The notes: generated from the sequence alone by a model not told the origin. A DNA stretch of 64,000 bases from UBA5738 sp964470995 (GCA_964470995.1 CAYYEP010000004.1:1-64000); one strand, 5' to 3'; positions 9,146 to 16,180 are shown, numbered from the stretch's first letter. Translations and numbers: made by a program.

Positions 9146-10889
9146 CGAAAAACAACAACATATAATTGATAGTATTCGCTCTAATAAAGGGAAATTTATT
9201 ATTAGAGCTTGTCCTGGAAGCGGAAAAACATTTACCGTTGCCAGCCTTTTTTGTGGTGAACTTAGAGAATGGAATAACCGCGGCGAGGGGATTGCAGTGG
9301 TCTCTTTTACGAATGTTGCACATCAAGAGATTCATCAAAAAATTGAAGAAATAATGGGGAGCCGTCTTTCTTTAGGGTATCCTCATTTCATAGGGACAAT
9401 TGATTCTTTTTTAAATCAAAATATTTTTTTACCATTTGGTTGCGAATCAATGGAGTATACTTCCAGACCAAAACTCGTTGGAAGACCACATGGCGAATGG
9501 CATTATCTACCAGGGATTAAATGGTCAAGTTATTTTGAATATATTAACTATAAAATTGATGGATCGTTTGAGAGTATAGATTGCAGAATGGCCGGTATCG
9601 ATAGTGCCGTTGAAAAGAAGAATAGAGCAGATATCATTAATGCGAAAAAATTAGTAAATAAATCTGGATTTGCCACCCAGAGCGATGCGAACTATTTTTC
9701 CTATAGAACATTAGCTAATAATCCAAAACTCTCTAAGTTAATCGCGACGAGATATCCTTACCTTTTAATTGATGAAGCCCAAGATTCGACCGAAATACAA
9801 ATGGCTATAATCGATATATTAATAGCGAATGGATTGAAAAAAATAGTGCTTGTTGGCGATCCGGATCAAGCAATATTTGAATGGAATAATGCAAAACCAA
9901 AGTTGTTTGAGGATAAATTTAAAAATGACGGGTGGAAAAACTTTAAGTTAGATGAAAGCTACAGAAGCTCGGCTAATATTTGCAAATTTGCTTCAAAATT
10001 TAGAGGTGGTGAAGGATTCAGTCCTTCGGATTTGTGTGATTCTAAAGATTGTTCATTTATGCCTTGCTTTAAATCTTATGAGGATAGCAAAGATATCCAA
10101 AGCATAAAGAATGAATTTAAAGATATTTGTTTGAGAGAAAAGATTGATTTTGCATCGAAAGCGACGGCAATTTTATATAAAGCTTCAACTGATTTACCGG
10201 TATTAAATAACTGCGAAGATAAAGATAGCGGAAAGGTGAATAAGAAAAAAAAGTACATTGACTGGGGAAAATGTAAATTGCCTTATACACAAGATTTATG
10301 TAAAGCGAAATATTTATTTGATTACGGCAATTTTGAACAATCTGGAAAATTATTTATTGATGTTGTCTCCAAAAAGAAGTACAAAAAGGCAACTTTAAAT
10401 GCGGAACAAATAAATCAAATCATTTTAGGCTATGGGGGTAAAATGAATCTCTTTATAAAAGGCATTAACGTATTAAATGAATTATCTCCAATTAGCAATA
10501 AGAAAATTTCAGACTGGATCAAAGAAAACGGTAGTTATTTCCCAGGAGAAGACTTAAATTTGTTTGGAGATAACGTTTTTGATGACATTTTTTCTTATGG
10601 CAAACCTCAAACAATAGACGAAAAATTACCTTTGTATTCAACGATACACGGAGTGAAGGGAAGAACTTTTGATGCGGTTTTAGTATATTTAAAAAGTAAA
10701 GTAAAAGACGGAAAAAATTTCATTACTTATTTGAAAGATGGCTATTTGTTATCCGACGAGAAAATGGAAGCCATGCGGATTGTTTACGTTGCAATTACCA
10801 GGCCTCGTAAAATACTAATGCTTGCTGTTCCCAAAAAAGATATAGATTTCTGGAAAAATTATTTTAAAAGCACAATACCGTCAGAATGA
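9126..10889 (+). CDS. UvrD/Rep-like SF1 helicase, GajB-like
   Basis: This 587-residue protein shows the SF1A helicase motif series: Walker A CPGSGKT 29-35, motif Ia VSFTNVAHQEI, motif II DEAQD 216-220, motif III GDPDQ 244-248, an ESYRS motif IV, a HGVKG motif V, and motif VI VYVAITRPR 553-561. It is shorter than UvrD (about 720) and somewhat longer than described GajB proteins (about 500). The start overlaps the end of the OLD nuclease by 20 bases, implying coupled translation. In Gabija the helicase binds GajA and is thought to sense or feed DNA ends. A stand-alone repair helicase is less likely given the neighbours. Confidence 0.88.
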   Translation: MSLRRPSEKQQHIIDSIRSNKGKFIIRACPGSGKTFTVASLFCGELREWNNRGEGIAVVSFTNVAHQEIHQKIEEIMGSRLSLGYPHFIGTIDSFLNQNIFLPFGCESMEYTSRPKLVGRPHGEWHYLPGIKWSSYFEYINYKIDGSFESIDCRMAGIDSAVEKKNRADIINAKKLVNKSGFATQSDANYFSYRTLANNPKLSKLIATRYPYLLIDEAQDSTEIQMAIIDILIANGLKKIVLVGDPDQAIFEWNNAKPKLFEDKFKNDGWKNFKLDESYRSSANICKFASKFRGGEGFSPSDLCDSKDCSFMPCFKSYEDSKDIQSIKNEFKDICLREKIDFASKATAILYKASTDLPVLNNCEDKDSGKVNKKKKYIDWGKCKLPYTQDLCKAKYLFDYGNFEQSGKLFIDVVSKKKYKKATLNAEQINQIILGYGGKMNLFIKGINVLNELSPISNKKISDWIKENGSYFPGEDLNLFGDNVFDDIFSYGKPQTIDEKLPLYSTIHGVKGRTFDAVLVYLKSKVKDGKNFITYLKDGYLLSDEKMEAMRIVYVAITRPRKILMLAVPKKDIDFWKNYFKSTIPSE

Positions 10890-11167
10890 ATTACTTAGTT
10901 TCCAATTTATTAAGAATTCATACACCGCACCATTCACAGGTTCAATGGCTCATCAGGAATTATTTTTTACAGATTGGATATGATTCGCGGACAGAAAAAC
11001 AGGTTTGGCCGGGGCGTAAATCGCGGATAGACGTGTGGGCTCAAAGGGGTAGTTATTCTATAGGGGTGGAAGTTGATGACTGCACGATTCGCATTAATTC
11101 AATTGAAAAGTTAAACGCACTCAAACCGTCTCTGGCGGTTTTTGGTTGTGTCTATTCTCTTTGTTGA
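10886..11167 (+). CDS. Small PD-(D/E)XK-like nuclease candidate
   Basis: This 93-residue protein overlaps the helicase stop by four bases (ATGA), so it belongs to the operon. It has a pattern seen in many restriction-like nucleases: an amphipathic helix, then RIDVW (Asp in the core), a short loop, and GVEVDD, which could supply the E-x-D version of the catalytic pair, then an SIEKL helix. It ends abruptly in FGCVYSLC just after a predicted strand, so it may be truncated. Its stop codon lies inside the -35 box of the next gene. The gene is probably real; the nuclease fold is inference from motif order only. Confidence 0.6.
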   Translation: MNYLVSNLLRIHTPHHSQVQWLIRNYFLQIGYDSRTEKQVWPGRKSRIDVWAQRGSYSIGVEVDDCTIRINSIEKLNALKPSLAVFGCVYSLC

Positions 11168-11192
11168 CAAAATATCGTTTATGGCTTAATAG
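11164..11192 (+). promoter_or_regulatory. Strong sigma-70-type promoter
   Basis: TTGACA (11164-11169) and TAATAG (11187-11192) are separated by exactly 17 bases, near consensus. It would start transcription about 10 bases before the 65-residue gene. The -35 box overlaps the stop codon of the preceding gene, so that small gene is transcribed independently as well as by read-through. Confidence 0.75.
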
Positions 11193-11207
11193 AACTATGG
11201 TGGTTAT

Positions 11208-11405
11208 ATGAAAACTGTTACGCCGACAAAGCAGTCATTATATGAGATGTTAATGAGATCAGCGGTCTTTATTGGAGACCTGCAAACCGCTCTTGTTGTG
11301 GCTGGCGAACTCGAAAGAGACATCAGTGAAAAAGAATTAGAAACACTCATAACGGGATATAACGCGAAGCATAGCATCCCAAATCGAATACAAAATAATT
11401 TATGA
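11208..11405 (+). CDS. Small hypothetical protein at the edge of the defence island
   Basis: This 65-residue protein is not recognised. It is predicted mostly helical, with a long central helix and an acidic stretch (ELERDISEKELE). It has no membrane segment or Cys. It is preceded by a near-consensus promoter and a GGTGG-like ribosome site (about 11199-11203), and is followed by a clear terminator at 11439, so it looks like a self-contained one-gene unit. Its place beside defence genes would suit an antitoxin, inhibitor or regulator, but nothing in the sequence shows this. Confidence 0.6.
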   Translation: MKTVTPTKQSLYEMLMRSAVFIGDLQTALVVAGELERDISEKELETLITGYNAKHSIPNRIQNNL

Positions 11406-11438
11406 GCGTTATATCCTTTCCCTTTTTTAGATTCAATT

Positions 11439-11466
11439 CCGCATTAAAATGCGGTTTTTATTTTTT
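11439..11466 (+). terminator. Rho-independent terminator
   Basis: CCGCAT-TAAA-ATGCGG hairpin (11439-11454) followed by TTTTTATTTTTT. It closes the 65-residue gene and the defence island. Confidence 0.8.
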
Positions 11467-11660
11467 GACAATTGGAGATAATAAATAAAAATGGTGTCAA
11501 TTCTGGTTTTTGAAGGTTCCGCGAGGAATGGTTGTGCTAAAATCGAAGAAAATTTGGCGGTTCGTTAAAGGCGGGAGGAGTTGGGGGGGTTGTTTGCCGC
11601 GCGAAACGGGGGTAAGGCGGTAATTTTTATTATTTTTTGCAAAGCCGGCGAGCTTCGTTT
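11467..11660. other. Gap between the defence island and the arsenic cluster
   Basis: No supported gene. A 25-codon open frame (11491-11568, starting MVSILVFEGS) has only a weak, distant ribosome site and is not called. Base composition turns GC-richer within this stretch. Confidence 0.4.
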
Positions 11661-11667
11661 TTTTAAT

Positions 11668-11695
11668 TTGACAAACATTTTAAACGGGATAAAAT
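11668..11695 (+). promoter_or_regulatory. Promoter of arsR
   Basis: TTGACA (11668-11673), 16-base spacer, TAAAAT (11690-11695). A good sigma-70-type match, whose -10 box is overlapped by the operator-like palindrome. Confidence 0.75.
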
Positions 11696-11713
11696 ATCAA
11701 TGGGGATTGATAT
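11694..11713. promoter_or_regulatory. Palindromic ArsR operator candidate
   Basis: ATATCAAT-GGGG-ATTGATAT is a perfect 8+8 inverted repeat that runs from the end of the -10 box to the base before the arsR start codon. ArsR/SmtB repressors bind such imperfect or perfect palindromes over their own promoters and leave when metalloid binds. The GGGG centre probably also serves as the ribosome site. Confidence 0.7.
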
Positions 11714-12016
11714 ATGAAACCGGAATATAGCAAAAAAAACTATCGTGAGGAAGAATTCGCGCAAACCGCGGCGATTTTGAAACTATTGGCCCAAGAAAAC
11801 CGGCTTAAAATACTTTGCATTTTGCAAGGCGGCGAACATTGCGCCTGCCGGATCATCAAACATCTTGGATTGCCGCAAAATTTGGTTTCGCACCATTTGA
11901 ACAAATTGAGGAAGGCGGGAATGATCGCGGGCCGCAAGGACGGGGTTTGGATCCATTATTCGCTAACCGAAAAAGGGAAAAAAATAACGGAAAATATTTT
12001 TAAAATAATCAAATGA
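11714..12016 (+). CDS. arsR: ArsR/SmtB-family metalloregulator
   Basis: This 100-residue winged-helix repressor has the ArsR core: a helix ending LLAQENRLKILCIL, then the sensor-like stretch GGEHCACRI with a CxC pair in the position of the ArsR ELCVCDL motif, recognition helix LVSHHLNKLRKAGMI, and the beta wing GRKDGVWIHYSL. It is likely released from DNA by trivalent arsenic or a similar thiol-binding metalloid. A perfect palindrome over its own promoter supports autoregulation. It heads the cluster of redox and permease genes downstream. The family is firm; the inducer is inferred. Confidence 0.88.
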   Translation: MKPEYSKKNYREEEFAQTAAILKLLAQENRLKILCILQGGEHCACRIIKHLGLPQNLVSHHLNKLRKAGMIAGRKDGVWIHYSLTEKGKKITENIFKIIK

Positions 12017-12022
12017 AATATT

Positions 12023-12044
12023 CCAGCATTCTTGAGAATGTTGG
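12023..12044 (+). repeat. Hairpin between arsR and the redox gene
   Basis: CCAGCATTC-TTGA-GAATGTTGG forms a 9-bp stem with one G-T pair. No T run follows, so it is more likely an mRNA processing or stability element, or a second operator, than a terminator. Confidence 0.45.
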
Positions 12045-12073
12045 AATGTTGTTAATTGCTAATAATCAAAAAA

Positions 12074-12379
12074 ATGGAGAACAAAATTATTTCAATTGAG
12101 GTTATCGGATCGGGATGCGCCAATTGCAAGAAACTGTACGAATTGGCGGTTTTGGCGGTTAAAGAGTTAAATATCGGGGTTGAGGTTGTATATTCTAATG
12201 AAGTTCAAAAGGCTTTGGCAATGGGCGTCCTGCAATTGCCGGTACTGGCGGTGAACGGCAAGGCCGTGCTGACCGGGACGGCAGATGCTGATAAGGTTAA
12301 AAAAGCGTTGAGCCAGCGTAAGAGCGGCGATAATCAATCGGAATGCTGTCCTTGCGGCGGGGATTGCGGCTGTTTATAA
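12074..12379 (+). CDS. Small thioredoxin-like redox protein with Cys-rich tail, ArsE-like
   Basis: This 101-residue protein belongs to the small thioredoxin/glutaredoxin-like family (MTH895 type): a beta strand (ISIEVIGSG), active-site CANC, then LQLPVLAVNGK with the cis-Pro. The tail is unusual: ECCPCGGDCGC, six Cys in about 11 residues, suited to metal or metalloid binding. The ATG at 12074 is chosen; a TTG six codons earlier is possible, and neither has a clear ribosome site. In arsEFG-type clusters a comparable small redox protein (ArsE) works with ArsF on aromatic arsenicals. The fold is firm; the ArsE role rests on context. Confidence 0.72.
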   Translation: MENKIISIEVIGSGCANCKKLYELAVLAVKELNIGVEVVYSNEVQKALAMGVLQLPVLAVNGKAVLTGTADADKVKKALSQRKSGDNQSECCPCGGDCGCL

Positions 12380-12449
12380 TTTTCTTGAATCGCGCGCTTA
12401 GATTCAAATGCTATTGGGGGTGAGTCCTGTGATTATCCCTCGGATTAGC

Positions 12450-12478
12450 TTGAAAAGAGATATATCCGAAAATATAAA
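12450..12478 (+). promoter_or_regulatory. Candidate promoter of the permease gene
   Basis: TTGAAA (12450-12455), 17-base spacer, TATAAA (12473-12478), 23 bases before the permease start. The arsP-like gene may therefore be transcribed separately from arsR. Confidence 0.5.
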
Positions 12479-12501
12479 GTCAAAATGATTTATAATGTCT
12501 T

Positions 12502-13482
12502 ATGGATTTTTTTTCACCCATCCAATCGTTTGCTGATCTGGCGGTTAATAATTGGTTTGGCATAACCAATGAATATTGGGCCAATGCGCTGATTTTTTTC
12601 ATTTACGACACGATCAAGATCGGCCTGCTTTTGGTGGTTATCAACTATTTGATGGCGATTGTGCGCTATTATCTGCCGGTGCAGAAAGTACGTGCTATTT
12701 TAGCTGGCCGCAAATGGTACGGGCTTGATTATTTTTTGGCGGCGATGCTTGGAACAATAACTCCGTTTTGTTCTTGTTCGTCGATTCCGCTTTTTGTCGG
12801 ATTTGTGGGTGCGGGCATACCGTTAGGCGTGACTTTTACGTTTCTTGTCGCATCGCCTTTGGTAAACGAAGCCTCTCTTTTCATCTTCCCTTCGATTTTT
12901 GGCTTGAAGATGGCATTTTTATATAACGGCTTGGGAATTTTAATCAGCGTTTTGGCGGGTCTGGCGATTCAAAAATTGAAATTGGAGAAGAGCGTTAATC
13001 CGGCTTTTTTGCAATATAAAACCCGGCAGGACGCGATTAAGGAAAACGGCGGCCGCAAAGTACCATTGGCTAAAAAAACCTTGATTTGGCGGCAGGATGC
13101 TTGGCATATCACCAAAGAGATTTTTCCTTACGTGGTTTTTGGAGTGGGTATCGGCGCTTTAATTCATGGTTTTGTTCCCAAGGAATTTGTGCAAAACAAT
13201 TTGTCGGCGGCCGATTGGTGGGGGGTGCCGCTGGCAACGATTTTAGGTTTACCTCTTTACGCCAATTCAGTGAGCGTGCTCCCGATAGTGGAGGTGCTGA
13301 CCGGCAAAGGCGTGCCGCTGGGAACCGCGCTGGCTTTTATGACCGCCACGGTGACGTTATCGATTCCCGGATTGCTGATATTGAAGAAGGCGATGGATTG
13401 GAAACTGCTTTCGGCGTTTGTCGCGGTTACGAGTATTGGAATCGTATTAATGGGCTATTTTTTTAATTTGGTAAAAATTTAA
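12502..13482 (+). CDS. DUF318/ArsP-type permease
   Basis: This 326-residue membrane protein has about eight hydrophobic segments and the family hallmark TPFCSCSSIP, with C90 and C92 in a membrane helix, repeated in the second half by the related LGLPLYANSVSVLPIV loop. ArsP permeases of this family export trivalent organoarsenicals such as methylarsenite and reduced roxarsone; other members (YraQ) have unknown substrates. It lies between the ArsR/thioredoxin pair and the ArsF/ArsG-like pair, only 11 bases before the latter, which favours an arsenical substrate. The family is firm, the substrate inferred. Confidence 0.82.
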   Translation: MDFFSPIQSFADLAVNNWFGITNEYWANALIFFIYDTIKIGLLLVVINYLMAIVRYYLPVQKVRAILAGRKWYGLDYFLAAMLGTITPFCSCSSIPLFVGFVGAGIPLGVTFTFLVASPLVNEASLFIFPSIFGLKMAFLYNGLGILISVLAGLAIQKLKLEKSVNPAFLQYKTRQDAIKENGGRKVPLAKKTLIWRQDAWHITKEIFPYVVFGVGIGALIHGFVPKEFVQNNLSAADWWGVPLATILGLPLYANSVSVLPIVEVLTGKGVPLGTALAFMTATVTLSIPGLLILKKAMDWKLLSAFVAVTSIGIVLMGYFFNLVKI

Positions 13483-13493
13483 ATTCAATAGAA

Positions 13494-13994
13494 ATGAAAA
13501 AATTAGCTTTAATTCTAATAATTTTGTTAATCGCCGGAATTTTAGGGATATTGTCGGCAATTCCAAAAAATGATGCGGAAAACAGCCAAAATGCGGGATT
13601 AAATAATGCGGCCAGCCGACAAAAAAACACCGGCAATATGTCAATCGCGGTCGCGCCCGCCCAAAAAGTGGAAGTTTTTCTGTTCCACCGCACGCAAAGA
13701 TGCGTTACTTGCATAACTATCGGCAAACTATGCGGCCAAACTATCGAAGAAAGATTTGCTTCGGAGGTTTTGAACGGTAAAGTGATGTTCCGGGAGGTGA
13801 ATATCGATGAACCGCAAAACAAGGAATTGGCGGAAAAATTTAAAGCCGGCGGTTCGGCTCTGTTTATCAATGCCGTTAGAGAGGGAAGTGATAATATTCA
13901 AGAAGATATTGAGGTGTGGCGTTTGACCAATGATCCGCAAGCCTTTAAAAATTACCTGGCGGGAAAGATAAACGGCTTGCTGGGCAAACAGTGA
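13494..13994 (+). CDS. ArsF-like membrane-anchored redox protein
   Basis: This 166-residue protein has an N-terminal membrane helix (about residues 4-24), a short polar linker, and an extracytoplasmic thioredoxin-like domain with C70-VT-C73 (RCVTC). It matches the type of protein named nitrophenyl compound nitroreductase subunit ArsF in arsEFG clusters, proposed to help reduce aromatic nitroarsenicals. It ends overlapping the next gene (TGATG), which encodes the ArsG-like transporter, the expected partner. The assignment depends on motif and neighbour order. Confidence 0.7.
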   Translation: MKKLALILIILLIAGILGILSAIPKNDAENSQNAGLNNAASRQKNTGNMSIAVAPAQKVEVFLFHRTQRCVTCITIGKLCGQTIEERFASEVLNGKVMFREVNIDEPQNKELAEKFKAGGSALFINAVREGSDNIQEDIEVWRLTNDPQAFKNYLAGKINGLLGKQ

Positions 13995-14698
13995 TGGATA
14001 TTTTAAATGTTTTAATAAGTAACAATGCCTTCCCCGCGCTTACAGCCTTTTTGTTGGGCATTTTAACTTCGATCAGTCCTTGCCCGCTAGCTACCAATAT
14101 CGCGGCTGTTGCTTATCTTTCCAAGAGCCTGAAAACCGTAAAAAATACTTTGGCCAATGGCGCGTATTATGCCTTGGGCCGCACGGCCAGCTATACCTTT
14201 CTGGCAATCTTGATCTATTACGGATTATCCGCTTTCCAAATTTCAAAATCAGTCCAAGGCTGGGGCGAAAAATTGCTAGGCCCGTTGTTGGTATTTATGG
14301 GATTGGCGATGCTTAATGTTATTAAGATCAAATTACCTTCCGGCGGGGGCAAATCGGAAAAAATCAAATTTTGGCTGGCTAATAAGGGAGGCTTGGGAGC
14401 GTTTCTGTTGGGCGCGCTGTTTGCTTTGGCTTTTTGTCCGTACAGCGCGGTGTTGTTCTTCGGCGCGCTCATTCCATTGGTGCTGAAATCGTCCGGTGGC
14501 CTGCTTTTACCGTTTTTGTTTGCCTTGGGTACCGGCTTGCCGGTTATTGTTTTTTCTTTCTTGATCGCGTTTGGGGCGCAAAAGATCGGCGCAGCTTTTC
14601 AAATTATGCGGAAAATAGAAAAAGCAATGCGCCATATTGTTGCTTTAATTTTTCTTGCGATTGGATTATATTATTTGCGTTTTTTAGTAGGTTTATAA
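13994..14698 (+). CDS. ArsG-like CcdA-family transporter
   Basis: This membrane protein of about 234 residues has six predicted helices and CcdA/DsbD-like repeats with proline-Cys motifs: ISPCPLATN near residue 30 and AFCPYSAV in the second half. ArsG of arsEFG clusters is this type and exports trivalent aminobenzylarsenicals; other relatives pass electrons to periplasmic thiol proteins. The ATG at 13994 shares an A with the preceding stop codon, and a GTG one codon earlier is also possible. It is the last gene of the arsenic cluster. The CcdA-like fold is firm; the exporter role is inferred from context. Confidence 0.75.
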   Translation: MDILNVLISNNAFPALTAFLLGILTSISPCPLATNIAAVAYLSKSLKTVKNTLANGAYYALGRTASYTFLAILIYYGLSAFQISKSVQGWGEKLLGPLLVFMGLAMLNVIKIKLPSGGGKSEKIKFWLANKGGLGAFLLGALFALAFCPYSAVLFFGALIPLVLKSSGGLLLPFLFALGTGLPVIVFSFLIAFGAQKIGAAFQIMRKIEKAMRHIVALIFLAIGLYYLRFLVGL

Positions 14699-14910
14699 TC
14701 CGGGAAACTTATTGTTTCAAAATGGCGGCTTTTTGATAAGCCAATGATAATTTTTGACTTGTGTATTATGATTATTTTGGGGCAAAAATGACCGGCTAGG
14801 ATTGGCTCGGCAAATTTTTTGAATGGATAAGAATTAATGTGATGGAAGAGGGAAAAAATATCGCAGTCGTTAAAGATAGGCCGCGTTAAGCGGAGGCCGC
14901 GTTAATTTTA
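14699..14910. other. Gap after the arsenic cluster
   Basis: No gene is supported. An 11-base direct repeat, GGCCGCGTTAA, occurs twice near 14879-14907 and can also form a GCGG/CCGC hairpin. Confidence 0.4.
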
Positions 14911-15099
14911 ATGTATATACTTAGATATGTATTGCGGAACGCGCGATATTTGATCTTGCTCATTATTTGTAATAAATTTGCAGTAAACAACCGAAAGAAG
15001 CTGGAGCCAATTGCGTATAGGGATACCAATCATTATCAGATAACCAAGGGTTTTTTGGATAATCCCGACCGGTATTTGAAATATCTGTTCGCGGAATAA
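14911..15099 (+). CDS. Doubtful small hypothetical protein
   Basis: A 62-residue open frame starts with a hydrophobic stretch and ends in a charged part (GFLDNPDRYLKYLFAE) that reads like real protein. No ribosome site lies at normal spacing (the nearest GGAGG is about 14 bases too far upstream). It is not recognised and may be a remnant. Confidence 0.3.
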   Translation: MYILRYVLRNARYLILLIICNKFAVNNRKKLEPIAYRDTNHYQITKGFLDNPDRYLKYLFAE

Positions 15100-15241
15100 A
15101 TGTCTTTCTTTGTTGGGGGGGTGACTTCTGCGGAGTTTTGGAAATTAGGAGAAAAACGAGTTTTGGTATATAGTCAAGGGGTAGTTAAAAACGCGAAAAA
15201 ATAGTCGGCTTTCCGTTGTTCATAAAAGCAAAAACAAAAAA

Positions 15242-15439
15242 ATGCAAGGTACAATCAAAACTCTTACGGAAAGAGGATTTGGATTCATCTCCCGCGAGGG
15301 GGAGGCCAAGGATCTTTTTTTCCATTCCAAGGAATTGAAGGGCGTCACTTATGACGAGCTGAAGGTTGGCGATACAGTAACCTTTGAGATCGTTAATGGC
15401 GAAAAGGGCTTGGCGGCGGTGAACGTTTCCCGCTTGTAA
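15242..15439 (+). CDS. Cold shock domain protein
   Basis: This 65-residue single-domain protein has the CspA fold signatures: RNP1-like RGFGFISRE and RNP2-like KDLFFHSKE, and it ends EKGLAAVNVSRL. Such proteins bind single-stranded RNA or DNA and act as RNA chaperones in the cytoplasm. Length is normal for the family. It is a one-gene unit closed by a strong terminator and has a long A-rich leader. The sequence does not show whether it is cold-induced. Confidence 0.92.
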   Translation: MQGTIKTLTERGFGFISREGEAKDLFFHSKELKGVTYDELKVGDTVTFEIVNGEKGLAAVNVSRL

Positions 15440-15452
15440 GCAAAAACAGGAG

Positions 15453-15479
15453 CCGTCCCGAGTTGTCGGGGCGGTTTTT
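15453..15479 (+). terminator. Rho-independent terminator of the cold shock gene
   Basis: CCGTCCCGA-GTTG-TCGGGGCGG, a 9-bp stem with one G-T pair, followed by TTTTT. Confidence 0.85.
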
Positions 15480-15505
15480 GGTATATTCCCCATGTGGGTA
15501 ATGTA

Positions 15506-15534
15506 TTGCTTTTTTTTGGTTTTTGATCTATAAT
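15506..15534 (+). promoter_or_regulatory. Candidate promoter for the 88-residue gene
   Basis: TTGCTT (15506-15511), 17-base spacer, consensus TATAAT (15529-15534). It would give a leader of about 100 bases before 15640. Confidence 0.6.
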
Positions 15535-15639
15535 TAAGTTACGCGAGTTTTGACTACAAATTGGAGTCCGTTTAAAAGCGGGCTGGCGACCATATTTGCG
15601 ACTCATGTGTTAATAAGTCGTTTTTTTGTATAAAAATAT

Positions 15640-15906
15640 ATGGCTAAAACATTGGAAGAATTTATGGCGGAGCATAATCGGCTTTCTCCGGCCAATTTAC
15701 AAGTGACCAAAGAAGTGCTTTTGCGTTTTCGGGAAGAAAAAAGCTCGCTTTTTCGGGAAGGAGATTGGTCGATTGAGAAGATAAGGCGGCCTTTTATAGA
15801 GTGGCTATGCGCCGCTTCGCTTGATAAGAAAATAAAGGACCGTTCCAAGGACAATGGCTGGATAACATTTCCCCGTCCGGCAGAAGAAAATAAGGGCTTA
15901 TATTAA
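15640..15906 (+). CDS. Small hypothetical protein
   Basis: This 88-residue protein is not recognised. It is charged, lacks membrane segments, and is predicted mostly helical (LEEFMAEHNRL, REEKSSLF, SLDKKIKDRSKD). It has its own promoter and shares a terminator at 16077 with a tiny basic peptide gene 20 bases downstream. No motif gives a function. Confidence 0.6.
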   Translation: MAKTLEEFMAEHNRLSPANLQVTKEVLLRFREEKSSLFREGDWSIEKIRRPFIEWLCAASLDKKIKDRSKDNGWITFPRPAEENKGLY

Positions 15907-15926
15907 AATAAAGAAACAAAAGCGAA

Positions 15927-16025
15927 ATGAAAAATTCAAGAAATCCCAACCAGATCAAAAATAAATCGGCGCATAAGCGCTTGACTATTAAGCACAGGCC
16001 AAGAAAAAAGAATCGGCGCAAGTAA
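15927..16025 (+). CDS. Tiny very basic peptide
   Basis: This 32-codon open frame encodes a peptide in which 14 residues are Lys or Arg, ending PRKKNRRK. It lies 20 bases after the 88-residue gene and just before a clear terminator, so it is transcribed. Its composition resembles short ribosome- or nucleic-acid-binding peptides, but no family is recognised. No good ribosome site is visible, so translation is uncertain. Confidence 0.4.
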   Translation: MKNSRNPNQIKNKSAHKRLTIKHRPRKKNRRK

Positions 16026-16076
16026 ACTACCCCGGGTAAAGCTTCGAGGCATTGCGCCAGTTAAATAACTTTTTAA

Positions 16077-16111
16077 AGGCGGAGAGCATTTTTTGGTTTC
16101 CGCCTTTTTTT
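16077..16111 (+). terminator. Rho-independent terminator
   Basis: AGGCGGA (16077-16083) pairs with TCCGCCT (16099-16105) around a 15-base loop, followed by a T run to 16111. Ends the 15640-16025 unit and faces mgtE. Confidence 0.75.
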
Positions 16112-16180
16112 GCAAGAAAAACTATTACTAATCGAGGTTTTTCAAGAGCTTGAACGCGTTATTTAATTTTAGCGGAAAAA

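Noticed and set aside
11491..11568. 25-codon open frame after the defence island terminator
   Set aside because: Ribosome site is weak and too far from the ATG, length is within chance, and no family is recognisable.
14842..14889. 15-codon frame MEEGKNIAVVKDRPR
   Set aside because: Too short, no ribosome site; the end overlaps a direct repeat.
16021..16076. Possible tRNA-like fold before the 16077 terminator
   Set aside because: No acceptor stem, T-loop GTTCGAnTC or CCA-like arrangement could be made.
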